Assembly: GCF_000934725.1 (NCBI RefSeq)
Contig: NZ_JYNS01000007.1
Location: 62,001-126,000, forward strand
Length of the DNA stretch: 64,000 nt
Reading direction: 5' to 3'
DNA from: Methyloterricola oryzae
GTDB lineage: Bacteria > Pseudomonadota > Gammaproteobacteria > Methylococcales > Methylococcaceae
In this document: in pieces, positions 26,630 to 35,011 of the stretch
How the letters are laid out: each line of letters opens with the position of its first letter
Numbering within the stretch: position 1 is the stretch's first letter
The notes under the pieces: generated by a model
Databases searched by the model: none
The model's input: the letters and a program-made list of their open reading frames with translations, nothing else
What the model was told of the DNA's origin: nothing
Program-made: the position numbers and the translations under genes

Positions 26630-28408
26630 TCATTCTGTGATAGTTATCGCGAAATTATCGATATCATGTGTTTCCCTTGATGCACCCGTACGACCGCCAA
26701 AAACGGCGCGTCCATTGTAGGGATTCATATCCATTATGTACTCGCTATCGAAGACTGTAATGGGGGACGCACCTTCTCCACTCGGCGTAACTATCAGAGT
26801 TACGTTGCACCCGCCGCCTGTTACGGGGACGACTTCAATGTGTGCATGATTGAATTTCCCATTTGCTAGATCAAATGTCGCACTATTCAATACAAAAAAT
26901 TTCGTCTCTACACCGCTATAGTAAAGGGAGATATGATTATTGTCATTGTGATCCCCCTCCCCATTATTGTACGTATCAAAGCCTATCTGGAACGAATCTT
27001 TCGCGTATGCTGGCATTCCGCCAACAAAAAAGGAAGTACTTGCATCTTCGTAGATAGATACTGGCGACGCAAGAGGAGTTAAAGGATTAGAAGGATTACT
27101 GGTCGTATTCAAAAAAGCAAACCCAATTCCGTCGGCACGCGTTTCTCTATAAGGCAAGGGCTCAGCTTTCATTCGGAAATCAAAATCCACGACGAGTTTG
27201 CGGAAACCCACCGAATTGGTTGGCTCAAAGCCAATCATATTGAGCTGATTGAAGTCAGTTGTGGTTAAGCGAAGAAATTTACCGTCGGACCCAGTGTCGG
27301 CCGGTTTTACTGTAGCGGGAATAACTACAAAATCTGACGGGGTGTATGTCGGCGGGCTATTCAAGGCATACGCTAATCCCTCTCCCTCCGTCTCGAAGTT
27401 TTGCACGGCGGTTGTTGGAGTCGGAGTCGGCGTTGGTGCTGGCGTACTTTTCACCAAAAAGCAATCCACATTCGGTATCGCCGAATGGCAGATCTTTTTC
27501 TCCGTATTCGCCCCTTCTCCCGAGGCAACATATTGCAAATAGGTTGCGTGGTTTAAGCCTTTAATATCTACCGAGGGAGGTACCAATGTGTTATCCAGCA
27601 CCTGGTCTATCGAAACGGCAGCCGGATTGCTACACAGGACAGGCCCGGAATAGCTCGGTGGGTCACCACTCAGGAGCTGACCATCATTCGGATTGGCGCG
27701 GGTATAAACCACAAGATAATCAGCTTCCGCTGTGGCGATGGGAATCCCTCCCGCACCCAGGTCAGTTTTCAGACTTTCGACGGTCGCTACGCTGAGGCGG
27801 CAACCACCCCACGTCCTGTCTGGGGCTGGTGCGGCGAGGATGGGAAACGGCGAAGGCGCTGGTCCCGGAGCAATCCGAAAACAATCGGTCCGGTTCGCCG
27901 CTGTGTGGCAAAACCGATTTTGGGCATTGTCCAAGTTTGTGGCGCCAGCTGGGACATGTTGTAACACCGTGGATTGTTCGGTTGCCTTCACCGTCACTGG
28001 TATGGGTGCTGGGGATGGAAGGACGGTGTAACCGACAGCCGTGTTCAAAGTGGTAGGCTCAAGGGTTGTAAGCAATCCGCCACTTGGCTCCGTTCCGTTG
28101 ATACATACAACGGGACCGGTATATGTCGGCGTTTCAGTCAATTGCTGCCCGTGGTTTGGCTTATCGCGCGTGTAAACCACGATGTAATCGACTTGCGGGG
28201 AAGCGAGTGCGGAATTTGTGATATCCGCGACAAGCCCGCTCACGCTGGCGGAGCTCAACTGACATTCGCCGAAGACATGATTCGCCAAAGGAACTGCCTG
28301 CAGAGGGGCCGATTCCGCCATGAGCATGCTTCCCGCGACCAGGGAGGCCATGATCGCGACCCGACCTGCAGGCGCCAAAGAAATGGAGTGGTGTGATGCT
28401 TTAGCCAT
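26630..28408 (-). CDS. Secreted protein: two tandem unknown domains, Pro/Thr linker, L-type-lectin-like domain
   Basis: 592 residues with a long signal peptide ending near ...APLQA. Two related ~120-residue units follow: the first has GECQLSSASVSGLVADI, DYIVVYTRDKPNHGQQL, GPVVCINGT and FCHTAANRTDCFRI; the second has GGCRLSVATVESLKTDL, DYLVVYTRANPNDGQLL, GPVLCSNPA and ICHSAIPNVDCFLV. A TPTPTPTT linker then joins a C-terminal ~230-residue beta-sandwich (LVVDFDFRMKAE, RADGIGFAFLNT, DSFQIGFDTYNNGEGDHNDNNHIS, HIEVVPVTGG) that resembles legume-type/L-type lectin domains with a Ca-site-like DxYNN loop. The protein is probably exported and may bind glycans. It lies 61 bases downstream of another secreted gene. 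Confidence 0.8.
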   Translation of the reverse strand: MAKASHHSISLAPAGRVAIMASLVAGSMLMAESAPLQAVPLANHVFGECQLSSASVSGLVADITNSALASPQVDYIVVYTRDKPNHGQQLTETPTYTGPVVCINGTEPSGGLLTTLEPTTLNTAVGYTVLPSPAPIPVTVKATEQSTVLQHVPAGATNLDNAQNRFCHTAANRTDCFRIAPGPAPSPFPILAAPAPDRTWGGCRLSVATVESLKTDLGAGGIPIATAEADYLVVYTRANPNDGQLLSGDPPSYSGPVLCSNPAAVSIDQVLDNTLVPPSVDIKGLNHATYLQYVASGEGANTEKKICHSAIPNVDCFLVKSTPAPTPTPTPTTAVQNFETEGEGLAYALNSPPTYTPSDFVVIPATVKPADTGSDGKFLRLTTTDFNQLNMIGFEPTNSVGFRKLVVDFDFRMKAEPLPYRETRADGIGFAFLNTTSNPSNPLTPLASPVSIYEDASTSFFVGGMPAYAKDSFQIGFDTYNNGEGDHNDNNHISLYYSGVETKFFVLNSATFDLANGKFNHAHIEVVPVTGGGCNVTLIVTPSGEGASPITVFDSEYIMDMNPYNGRAVFGGRTGASRETHDIDNFAITITE

Positions 28409-28469
28409 GATTTATACCTTCAAGTTCTTCGGCTGCTTCTGTCTTTTGGTCGATACCGGTACGTACGGT

Positions 28470-29459
28470 TCAGGGACACTTATAAACGGGGGGCGTCGCA
28501 TACGTATAAGTCTTTCCTGAATACGTACATTTCAGCGGCGTGAAGGCCATGCTCCTGGCTACCTGCTTGATCTCGGACACATTGGCAAGCGGCGATGCAA
28601 TACTTGGGGACGCCACAAATTCAACCGTACTTGGCGTACAGATATTGATGCGAAGCTGCTTGTGTACCAAGTCGTTCAGGTTGTTTGGATCGCCCGGTAG
28701 CCGATTCGAGGTCCAGTCCACCTCTGCCGATGGGCCGGAAAACGCCTGCATCTTCAACAAGTCTTCGCCGCACTCAGCCGAATTGTTGTCGATAATGAAT
28801 TTGGGCAAGCTCAACACGCCACTTGTAGTGGTCGTTGTAATGGCCGGCCCGGAACCAGGTGCCGGAATGGAAGGAACCGATGGAGGAGGCGCGTCAATGA
28901 TTTTCACGCAGAAATTGTTGCCAGACCCATCGCCCCCCGTTTCACAGATCAGGCTCCCGCGGACGCTCACCGTTTCGGTTCCCACTTGTACTTGCGTGGA
29001 AAAAGTCGTCACAGCCCCCGCTGTCATAAACGGAACCTGCGTGTTTAATTCATCCCCCTCCACGATGATTCCGGGTCCGGACGGAACTTGAACTGCCAAC
29101 TGATCGTTGGGTTGTTGCGCGCAGGCAAGTGCCGTGTCGGCAGCATCGAATCGCTGGTCACAATAGAACTTCATTTTCGTCACGGCGGTTTCACCGGGAA
29201 ATGCGACCAGTGAAACGCCGGTTTGTGGCGTTTGCGCCTGATCTACCGGCAGGATTACGACCGTCAAAGGCTGGCCGGAGTTGAGTCCAGGTGCACCCAC
29301 ATAGCCGCTCAGAGAATGCGCTTGGCCGCCTACACCAAAAAGAACCAGCGCAAAGGCAGCCTTCATCAACGACAGGGGATGGCTCTGCAAAAGACGACGA
29401 TGGGGTGCCGGAGTGGGCGATCGTGCTGCACCCTGTTGACTGATGAGTTGCTGCTTCAT
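28470..29459 (-). CDS. Secreted hypothetical protein
   Basis: 329 residues from the ATG at 29459, preceded by AGAGGAA; the frame is open 59 codons further but that part lacks coding character and would overlap the LuxR gene. A long cationic leader is followed by a hydrophobic segment (SLMKAAFALVLFGVGGQAHS). The mature part has a Pro-rich linker (PPPSVPSIPAPGSG) about two-thirds in, a Thr run, and ten or so Cys including a C-terminal pair. No family recognised; predicted mostly beta. It sits between the LuxR regulator and the lectin-like gene on the same strand and is probably co-expressed with them. Confidence 0.75.
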   Translation of the reverse strand: MKQQLISQQGAARSPTPAPHRRLLQSHPLSLMKAAFALVLFGVGGQAHSLSGYVGAPGLNSGQPLTVVILPVDQAQTPQTGVSLVAFPGETAVTKMKFYCDQRFDAADTALACAQQPNDQLAVQVPSGPGIIVEGDELNTQVPFMTAGAVTTFSTQVQVGTETVSVRGSLICETGGDGSGNNFCVKIIDAPPPSVPSIPAPGSGPAITTTTTSGVLSLPKFIIDNNSAECGEDLLKMQAFSGPSAEVDWTSNRLPGDPNNLNDLVHKQLRINICTPSTVEFVASPSIASPLANVSEIKQVARSMAFTPLKCTYSGKTYTYATPPVYKCP

Positions 29460-29616
29460 TCTCGATTCCTCTTGAAACTTTCTTCTGTACTTAAGGGCGA
29501 TCCGGAAACTTCGAACGCGGTTGCCGTCATGCTGTCGGACGTTACACAAAACCACGTCTCTGCCCAATCCCTCAAATGAGTGATTTTTCTTATCCCGACC
29601 AACCCGATTGTTCCGA

Positions 29617-30333
29617 CTACAAGCGAGTAAATGCAAAGATCAATCGCAGCAAATCAGCCTGTCGCCGCGTTTCCGTCTTGAGGAACACACTCTTGATATG
29701 TGTCCGCGATGTGTGGAGGCTTAGGTGGAATTTCTTGCTGTAGTCTGACAAAGACAATCCATCCGCCAATGCCAGGCACAAGCGAGTCTCAGCGCCCGAC
29801 AACTTGAAATGCTGAGCAAAGACCTGCCACTGTGGAACCGGGATTCGCGAGAGATCGCGAAGAATCAACATTGTCCGCGCAATTAATGTGTCTTCCGGCG
29901 TCTGTCGAGAAAGTGGCAGCACCGTCAGCAACAAGGGAGGGAGTGGCGCCCGTCGTTCCACCACGAACGCGCCACCGTGAGACAGCAACGGCTTTTCACG
30001 CTCGATGCTCGCCAGCAATTCTGCAAATTTTTTTGCCACTGAGGGTTCGGAAAACCGAAGATAGTCCTCTTCGATGGAAAGGTAATGTCCTTGTTCCCTC
30101 AAAATTGTGCTGACACTGTTTGACGCAAACACGACCTTGGATTGACTATCAAGCAGAATAACCCCGTCGCCCACCGCTTCGAGCGACGCTACGAAAGCCT
30201 CAGCTTGTTGCATCACTTGGTCGATGCTGCGGCGAAACCGCCGCTTGCGACGATCGCCACCCTCCGCAGAAGGCCAAGTCGCCTCATTGTCCCCTGAGTC
30301 TGGCTCTGGTAAGTCGTGGGCTGAAGCAGACAT
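29617..30333 (-). CDS. PAS-domain LuxR-family transcriptional regulator
   Basis: 238 residues from the ATG at 30333 (a GTG two codons upstream is possible). Residues ~40-150 form a PAS-like sensor (LEAVGDGVILLDSQSKVVFA, ISTIL-type helix, PPLLLTVLPLSR). The C-terminal ~65 residues are a LuxR/GerE helix-turn-helix (FKLSGAETRLCLALADGLSL, LSLHTSRTHIKSVFLKTETRRQADLLRLI). The usual VSxxTVxxHxxxIxxKL motif is recognisable though the SxxTV part is LSLHTSRTH. It lies 37 bases downstream of the FecR-TPR-barrel gene and upstream of three secreted genes on the same strand, so it is the likely local regulator. Confidence 0.85.
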   Translation of the reverse strand: MSASAHDLPEPDSGDNEATWPSAEGGDRRKRRFRRSIDQVMQQAEAFVASLEAVGDGVILLDSQSKVVFASNSVSTILREQGHYLSIEEDYLRFSEPSVAKKFAELLASIEREKPLLSHGGAFVVERRAPLPPLLLTVLPLSRQTPEDTLIARTMLILRDLSRIPVPQWQVFAQHFKLSGAETRLCLALADGLSLSDYSKKFHLSLHTSRTHIKSVFLKTETRRQADLLRLIFAFTRL

Positions 30334-30370
30334 CAGCACGGCTCGGTGATCAGTGCCATGGACCTACGCA

Positions 30371-33300
30371 TCAAAAGTTCAGGGTCACTCGACCCATCAT
30401 CGTTCGCGTCGGGAAATACGGGCCGGTGGAAGGCTCGTTGCTGAACTCCCGATAGCTGTCATCCTGATAATTGAAATGCTCGTCAAACAGATTTTGCACT
30501 GAAAAACTGACGATTCCGTATCGCTTCGGCATGCGATACCCAATGCCCACATCCACCACCGCAAAATTATCGTGCCCTTGGGGAAGGTCCGGAAATTCTG
30601 GCGTCACGATTTTAACTACGTTTTGACTTACAAATGTCACCCCCGCTGTAGAAAAGAAACCTGACGGGTGAAAAAATGTGGCGCTCAAAGGCACACTAAA
30701 CGTTTCGACTTTAAGAGGCTGCGTCGTATTTGTCTGAATCGACAAAGTATCGGACTCTTTTTCATATTCGTCGTAAACAAACGCTGTTCGAACAGACAAT
30801 TCATCGAGCGGAGTCCAGTACAAATAGAATTGATGAAGCATTTCGCGGGCAGGTTCGCTCACCCATCTGGGGGTGGTGTCTATGGACGGCTCTTGGATCT
30901 CTCGCCAAGTCGCTTCTGCTCCCAAGGCCAAGTCATGGACAATCTGCCAATTCAGGCCCGCGCCGTATCTAGTTGATGGCGTAGCGTTGGCATTGTCGTA
31001 AAACTGATTGAATCCAGCTATTTGAGTGGGCTCCAAGGTGCGGTTCGCCGCCAAAGGCTGCTTGACCGTCTGGAAGTAAAAGCCTCGCAAGCGAATCTGC
31101 TCGGTAATATCCCACTGCACGCCCAATTTCGGATTCACCTTACGCAGGGTATTGGTGAAGCTCGTATCGCTTGTACTAGCTGGGGCGGGAGGGAAGCTCA
31201 GATTGGTTGAACGCCGGGTTGTTTCATCGAAACTGACAACGCCCATCCCGACCGTCCAAGTTACGGTTTGTGGCCATTTGATGTTGGAGTATATGTAGCC
31301 ACGATAGTCGTTAGCCTCGGACCGGTCCGCATCGGCCTGGTTAAATATTGCAGGAATATCGATACCAACACCCAGCTTCTGCCCTACATGCGTATAACTG
31401 AATCCCGTAATGACGTTGAAATATTCGTGCTTGAAAATATATTGCGCATCCCCCTGATCTGCATCTTCGTTGGAGAGCGCTTTAAACAGAGAGCCGCCGG
31501 TTGGGTTGTTTTGCCCTTCGTCGCGATTACCGTGAATGTAGGAAAGCAGGAAATCGGAATGAGGCGCCGGTGAAAAGCGCAAGCCGACTCGGGCCATATC
31601 CTGCTTTAGCTCGTTGCGTGCATTACGTTCGTAACTGTCCGGTGAGAAATTGAACTCCAGATCGCCAAATTGCGATTCGCGGTGCCGATACTCCGCCTGG
31701 ACGTTCAATTCAGGCGTGATGGCGGCCTGTGCAAAGACGTTGTAGATATCGTGAGTAATGTCGTTATTCGGACGCCAACCGTTGGTGTCATAGTGAAAGG
31801 CACCAGCGCTGATGGAATAGCGATCATACAATCCTGTCACCACGCCTTCGCCGCCGGTCGTGCCCTGGCTTCCGAAGACCCCCGTCGAATTGAGCCTGAC
31901 CGTATTGCGCTCGAACAGCGGAGTGAACTCATTGAAGCCGGCATCCGTGGCGCCGCCCCGGGTGATGATATTCAGGTTGGTTTCACCGAAGCTCGGCTGC
32001 ACCGGATTGATGTTCACGTCCTGCATCATCTGCGCTTGCAGCAACTCGCTGACGCGCGAGGTTTCGCGTCTGCGCACGCCCCGGTAGGTATCGGATAGAA
32101 ACCGGTGTGCCGAGTCAGATGAAGGATCGAGTGCCAGCGACTTTCCCGACTCGTTGATGCCCAACTGGGTAAAGCCCAGGTCGTTATAAACACGGGCCAC
32201 GCTGGTGCCGCGCGCCGCGCGGTCCTGATCCAGTAGCAGACGTCCGCGATACACGGCCCGGTTGTCATTTTTCTCGATGGATGCCTGTATGTCGTGCAAG
32301 GCTTCCACCGGACGGTTGACGGTTTGCTTCAGGATACCGTCATACAGGTAAGCAGTGGGATCCTTGGGGTCCAGTTCCTTGGCGATGCCATACTGCTGGC
32401 TGTCGAGCGGATAGCGCTTTTCCTCGAAGTAGGCCTTGCCCAGATAGGCGCGCAAGAGTGAATCCGAGGGGTTCAAGGCCACAGCGGCTTCCAGGTCCCT
32501 GCGGCCCGGTTCCAGGTCGCCATCGCTGATCTTGGCCAAGCCGAGACCGAGGCGCGCGATAGGATCATCCGAGGACAATGAAACCGCCCGCTCGAACGCC
32601 TTTTTTGCGCTCTTCGCGTGGTATTCCGCCAGGGCCGCGAAACCGAGCACGATCTGGGTCCGCGCCAGATTGGGCGCCAGGGACTCCGCCTTCTCTGCCG
32701 CTTCACGGGCCTTGCCCCTGTCTCCCAGCATCAACCACAGTTCAGCCAGCCGGGCCCAGGCAAGCGCGTCCCCCGGTTGCTCGCGGGTTGCCGCCAGCAG
32801 GGTGTCACGGGCTGCTTCGATTTTGAACAGGGCCTGCTGCGCGTAGGATAGCGCGATGCTCGAAGCCGCGCCGGGACTCAACGCCACGCCTCTTTCCGCT
32901 TCCGCCAGGGCTGCGTCCGGTTCATTCCGCACGATCCGGACGATCGCCCTGAGCGAGTAAGCCAAACCCGCTTTGGGGTTTTCCTGCAGGGCCAGTTGGG
33001 TATCGGCCAAGGCCGCGTTGGCCTGGCCCACTTCGAGCAGAAGGGCCGCACGGAAGATGTGAAAGTCCGCGTTGCGGCCCGATTCCGGGATAGCGTTCAA
33101 TGCCGATAAGGCGCCCGCCGTATCGCCCTTGGAGGCCAGGCGGAACGCGACTTTAATGGCTGGCGCAGCATCAAGTTCCGAGGCGGGTGCGCCGTTCATG
33201 GACGCAAAAATGGGGGGGTAATACAGAGTCCATTGCACCGCGTCGCGAGGGTTGATCAGCACATAGGGTTGCGGTGCTTTGCCGGACTGCGCCAGCGCCG

Positions 33301-33853
33301 ATTGACCGCGGGTCAGGCTCAATTGGCCTTTGCCGTTCTCCGTGCGCACCTTGCCTTCGTAAACGGATACCAGGGTCTTGTCACCATCCACGCGCATGGC
33401 GAACTCCGTCCCTTCGATCATTCCGTTGACATACGGCGTATGCACCGTGAGCGTGCGCGGGGCGCGGCTGAAGGACTTGAAGGCGCCACTCACCAGATCC
33501 AGGAAGGAGCGCTTCTCCGGCTGTTCGGCGACGTCCACCAGCCGCATCGTCGTGTTCTGATCCAGCCGCAGCACCGCTTCATTGATCAAGGCAACCGCCG
33601 CGCGGCTATCGGCACCCACGCGAATGGACGCGCCCTCGCACAGAGCGGTTTCCATGTGGGCCGGGAGCCAATCTTCAGCTTCACCGGGCGCAACTTCGAC
33701 GGCCCCCTCGATAGACACGAAACGCCCGGCCACCTGTGCACAGGGGGCCGCAGCCTCGGCGCCTCCAAATGGTGCAACAAAAACCCACAGCAATAGCAAG
33801 ATTTGGGTTGTCGAGACCGACCGTCCGCCGCGGGCAGGAGGCCGCCTAGGCAT
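30371..33853 (-). CDS. FecR domain / TPR repeats / TonB-receptor-like outer-membrane beta-barrel fusion
   Basis: 1160 residues. A signal peptide precedes a FecR-type domain (~40-200: GASIRVGADSRAAVALINEAVLRL, TVHTPYVNGMIEGTEFAMRVDG, VYEGKVRTENGKGQLSLTRG). TPR repeats occupy ~205-560 (ALSALNAIPESGRNADFHIF, LAYSLRAIVRIVRNEPDAAL, DPIARLGLGLAKISDGDLEPG). From ~610 to the end is an outer-membrane barrel of TonB-receptor type (YDRYSISAGAFHYDTNGW, VQAEYRHRESQFGD, GLNWQIVHDLALGAEATW, VDVGIGYRMPKRYGIVSFSVQNLFDEHFNY, final MMGRVTLNF). No plug domain is visible. A regulator-like FecR module fused to a barrel suggests an envelope assembly or export port. The barrel half (30.4-31.9 kb) is clearly less GC-rich than the FecR-TPR half. 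Confidence 0.88.
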   Translation of the reverse strand: MPRRPPARGGRSVSTTQILLLLWVFVAPFGGAEAAAPCAQVAGRFVSIEGAVEVAPGEAEDWLPAHMETALCEGASIRVGADSRAAVALINEAVLRLDQNTTMRLVDVAEQPEKRSFLDLVSGAFKSFSRAPRTLTVHTPYVNGMIEGTEFAMRVDGDKTLVSVYEGKVRTENGKGQLSLTRGQSALAQSGKAPQPYVLINPRDAVQWTLYYPPIFASMNGAPASELDAAPAIKVAFRLASKGDTAGALSALNAIPESGRNADFHIFRAALLLEVGQANAALADTQLALQENPKAGLAYSLRAIVRIVRNEPDAALAEAERGVALSPGAASSIALSYAQQALFKIEAARDTLLAATREQPGDALAWARLAELWLMLGDRGKAREAAEKAESLAPNLARTQIVLGFAALAEYHAKSAKKAFERAVSLSSDDPIARLGLGLAKISDGDLEPGRRDLEAAVALNPSDSLLRAYLGKAYFEEKRYPLDSQQYGIAKELDPKDPTAYLYDGILKQTVNRPVEALHDIQASIEKNDNRAVYRGRLLLDQDRAARGTSVARVYNDLGFTQLGINESGKSLALDPSSDSAHRFLSDTYRGVRRRETSRVSELLQAQMMQDVNINPVQPSFGETNLNIITRGGATDAGFNEFTPLFERNTVRLNSTGVFGSQGTTGGEGVVTGLYDRYSISAGAFHYDTNGWRPNNDITHDIYNVFAQAAITPELNVQAEYRHRESQFGDLEFNFSPDSYERNARNELKQDMARVGLRFSPAPHSDFLLSYIHGNRDEGQNNPTGGSLFKALSNEDADQGDAQYIFKHEYFNVITGFSYTHVGQKLGVGIDIPAIFNQADADRSEANDYRGYIYSNIKWPQTVTWTVGMGVVSFDETTRRSTNLSFPPAPASTSDTSFTNTLRKVNPKLGVQWDITEQIRLRGFYFQTVKQPLAANRTLEPTQIAGFNQFYDNANATPSTRYGAGLNWQIVHDLALGAEATWREIQEPSIDTTPRWVSEPAREMLHQFYLYWTPLDELSVRTAFVYDEYEKESDTLSIQTNTTQPLKVETFSVPLSATFFHPSGFFSTAGVTFVSQNVVKIVTPEFPDLPQGHDNFAVVDVGIGYRMPKRYGIVSFSVQNLFDEHFNYQDDSYREFSNEPSTGPYFPTRTMMGRVTLNF

Positions 33854-34275
33854 TCATCTTATCCGATTTCATTGGCCCTCAGGCTTTTTATTGGACATTT
33901 CCATACAATTTCCTATTCCGGATGATCCAGACCGCTCCTAGGCATGAAAATCTGCTAAGTTTTTCGTGCAAAACTGCTGCATGAAATACGCCAAAAAATA
34001 TGCGGTTTGATTTATATACTAAAACGCGTGTGTCTTGAAAGCGGTGCCAGAAACTATTGCACCACCTTGTTGCAGTGTTTTCGAAAGGCGCACCTAATTG
34101 GAAAGCATGATATTCTCAGGCCAGGGTACGGGCAAGTATGGCCCTGGATCTCATGCCACTCTTCATCCACGCTTTAGCGATGGCAGGCACGCGAGTAAAC
34201 AAGGACTTAAGTCGGCGTCCATTCCTGGCCCCGGACTTGCTTCTGCAATTACCACATCCACGAGCAGTCTCCTGA
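33854..34275. other. Divergent intergenic region
   Basis: About 420 bases between the minus-strand FecR-fusion gene and the plus-strand HD gene. AT-rich near 33890-34030, so promoters for both sides probably lie there, but I could not assign convincing -35/-10 pairs. A 62-codon plus-strand frame at 34098-34286 lacks coding features. Confidence 0.4.
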
Positions 34276-34926
34276 ATGAACCTTGAACCAGGCAGCTCCG
34301 AGTACGGGCCTCGCTTCGCATCGCTGTGGACCCAGGCTGACAGCACTGCCGATTGGAAGCCGGTCTACGAGCAATTGGTCGCGAGTTATTCGGAACCGTG
34401 GCGGCATTACCATTCGTTTCGTCATATTGCCCATTGCCTGCGCGAATTCGATTTGGCCCAAGCGTTTATGGAGAGTGCGAATGCGGTGCAAATGGCGCTG
34501 TGGTTTCACGATGCGGTTTATGTGCCAGGGGCTCGCGACAATGAAGTGAGAAGTGCAGACTATTTCAGCCTCCTCAGCCAGGGGCGGTTCTCGGCTTCAT
34601 TCGAAGATCAGGTAAGAGGCCTCATTCTTATCACGGAACACGTGAATCCACCCACCACACAGGCCGAGCGGTATATGGTGGATATCGACCTGTCGCCATT
34701 TGGGATTCCTTGGGAACACTGCCTGGAAGACTCTAAGCGTGTGCGCCGGGAGCTCGATATGATCCCGGACAACGAGTATTTCCAAGCTAACATCCGGTTT
34801 CTCCAGGCCCTTACCAGACGACCACACCTCTATCAGACCGAGCATTTCCGCGACCGATACGAACACTCGGCTCGGGCGAATATCGGCCGGCTGTTGCAGC
34901 AGATTAAGGCCACGGGACGACTGTGA
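34276..34926 (+). CDS. HD-superfamily metal-dependent hydrolase (COG4339-like)
   Basis: 216 residues. RHYHSFRHIAHCLREFD and ALWFHDAVYVPGARDNEVRSADYF give the His, His-Asp and Asp residues of the HD metal site, and the arrangement matches the predicted phosphohydrolase family COG4339. ITEHVNPP and VDIDLSPFGIPWEHCLE fit the later conserved helices. Substrate unknown in this family; the neighbourhood with a nucleotide cyclase makes nucleotide turnover conceivable but unproven. It starts 350 bases before the cyclase start and ends 85 bases before it, same strand, so co-transcription is possible. No strong ribosome site seen. Confidence 0.82.
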   Translation: MNLEPGSSEYGPRFASLWTQADSTADWKPVYEQLVASYSEPWRHYHSFRHIAHCLREFDLAQAFMESANAVQMALWFHDAVYVPGARDNEVRSADYFSLLSQGRFSASFEDQVRGLILITEHVNPPTTQAERYMVDIDLSPFGIPWEHCLEDSKRVRRELDMIPDNEYFQANIRFLQALTRRPHLYQTEHFRDRYEHSARANIGRLLQQIKATGRL

Positions 34927-35011
34927 TACGCGTCGAGCGGAAGCTCAGCCAACACGGGCACGCAGGACTGGAGGCGTCAACTTCGATGCCCTTTCGGCGA
35001 GTGCTACACGC

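Noticed and set aside
27400-27450. Short tandem GT-rich repeat that could suggest a microsatellite or CRISPR-like repeat
   Set aside because: It encodes the TPTPTPTT linker of the lectin-like protein; there are no spacers.
34098-34286. 62-codon plus-strand frame before the HD gene
   Set aside because: Overlaps the HD gene start in another frame; Ser/Gly-rich with no features.
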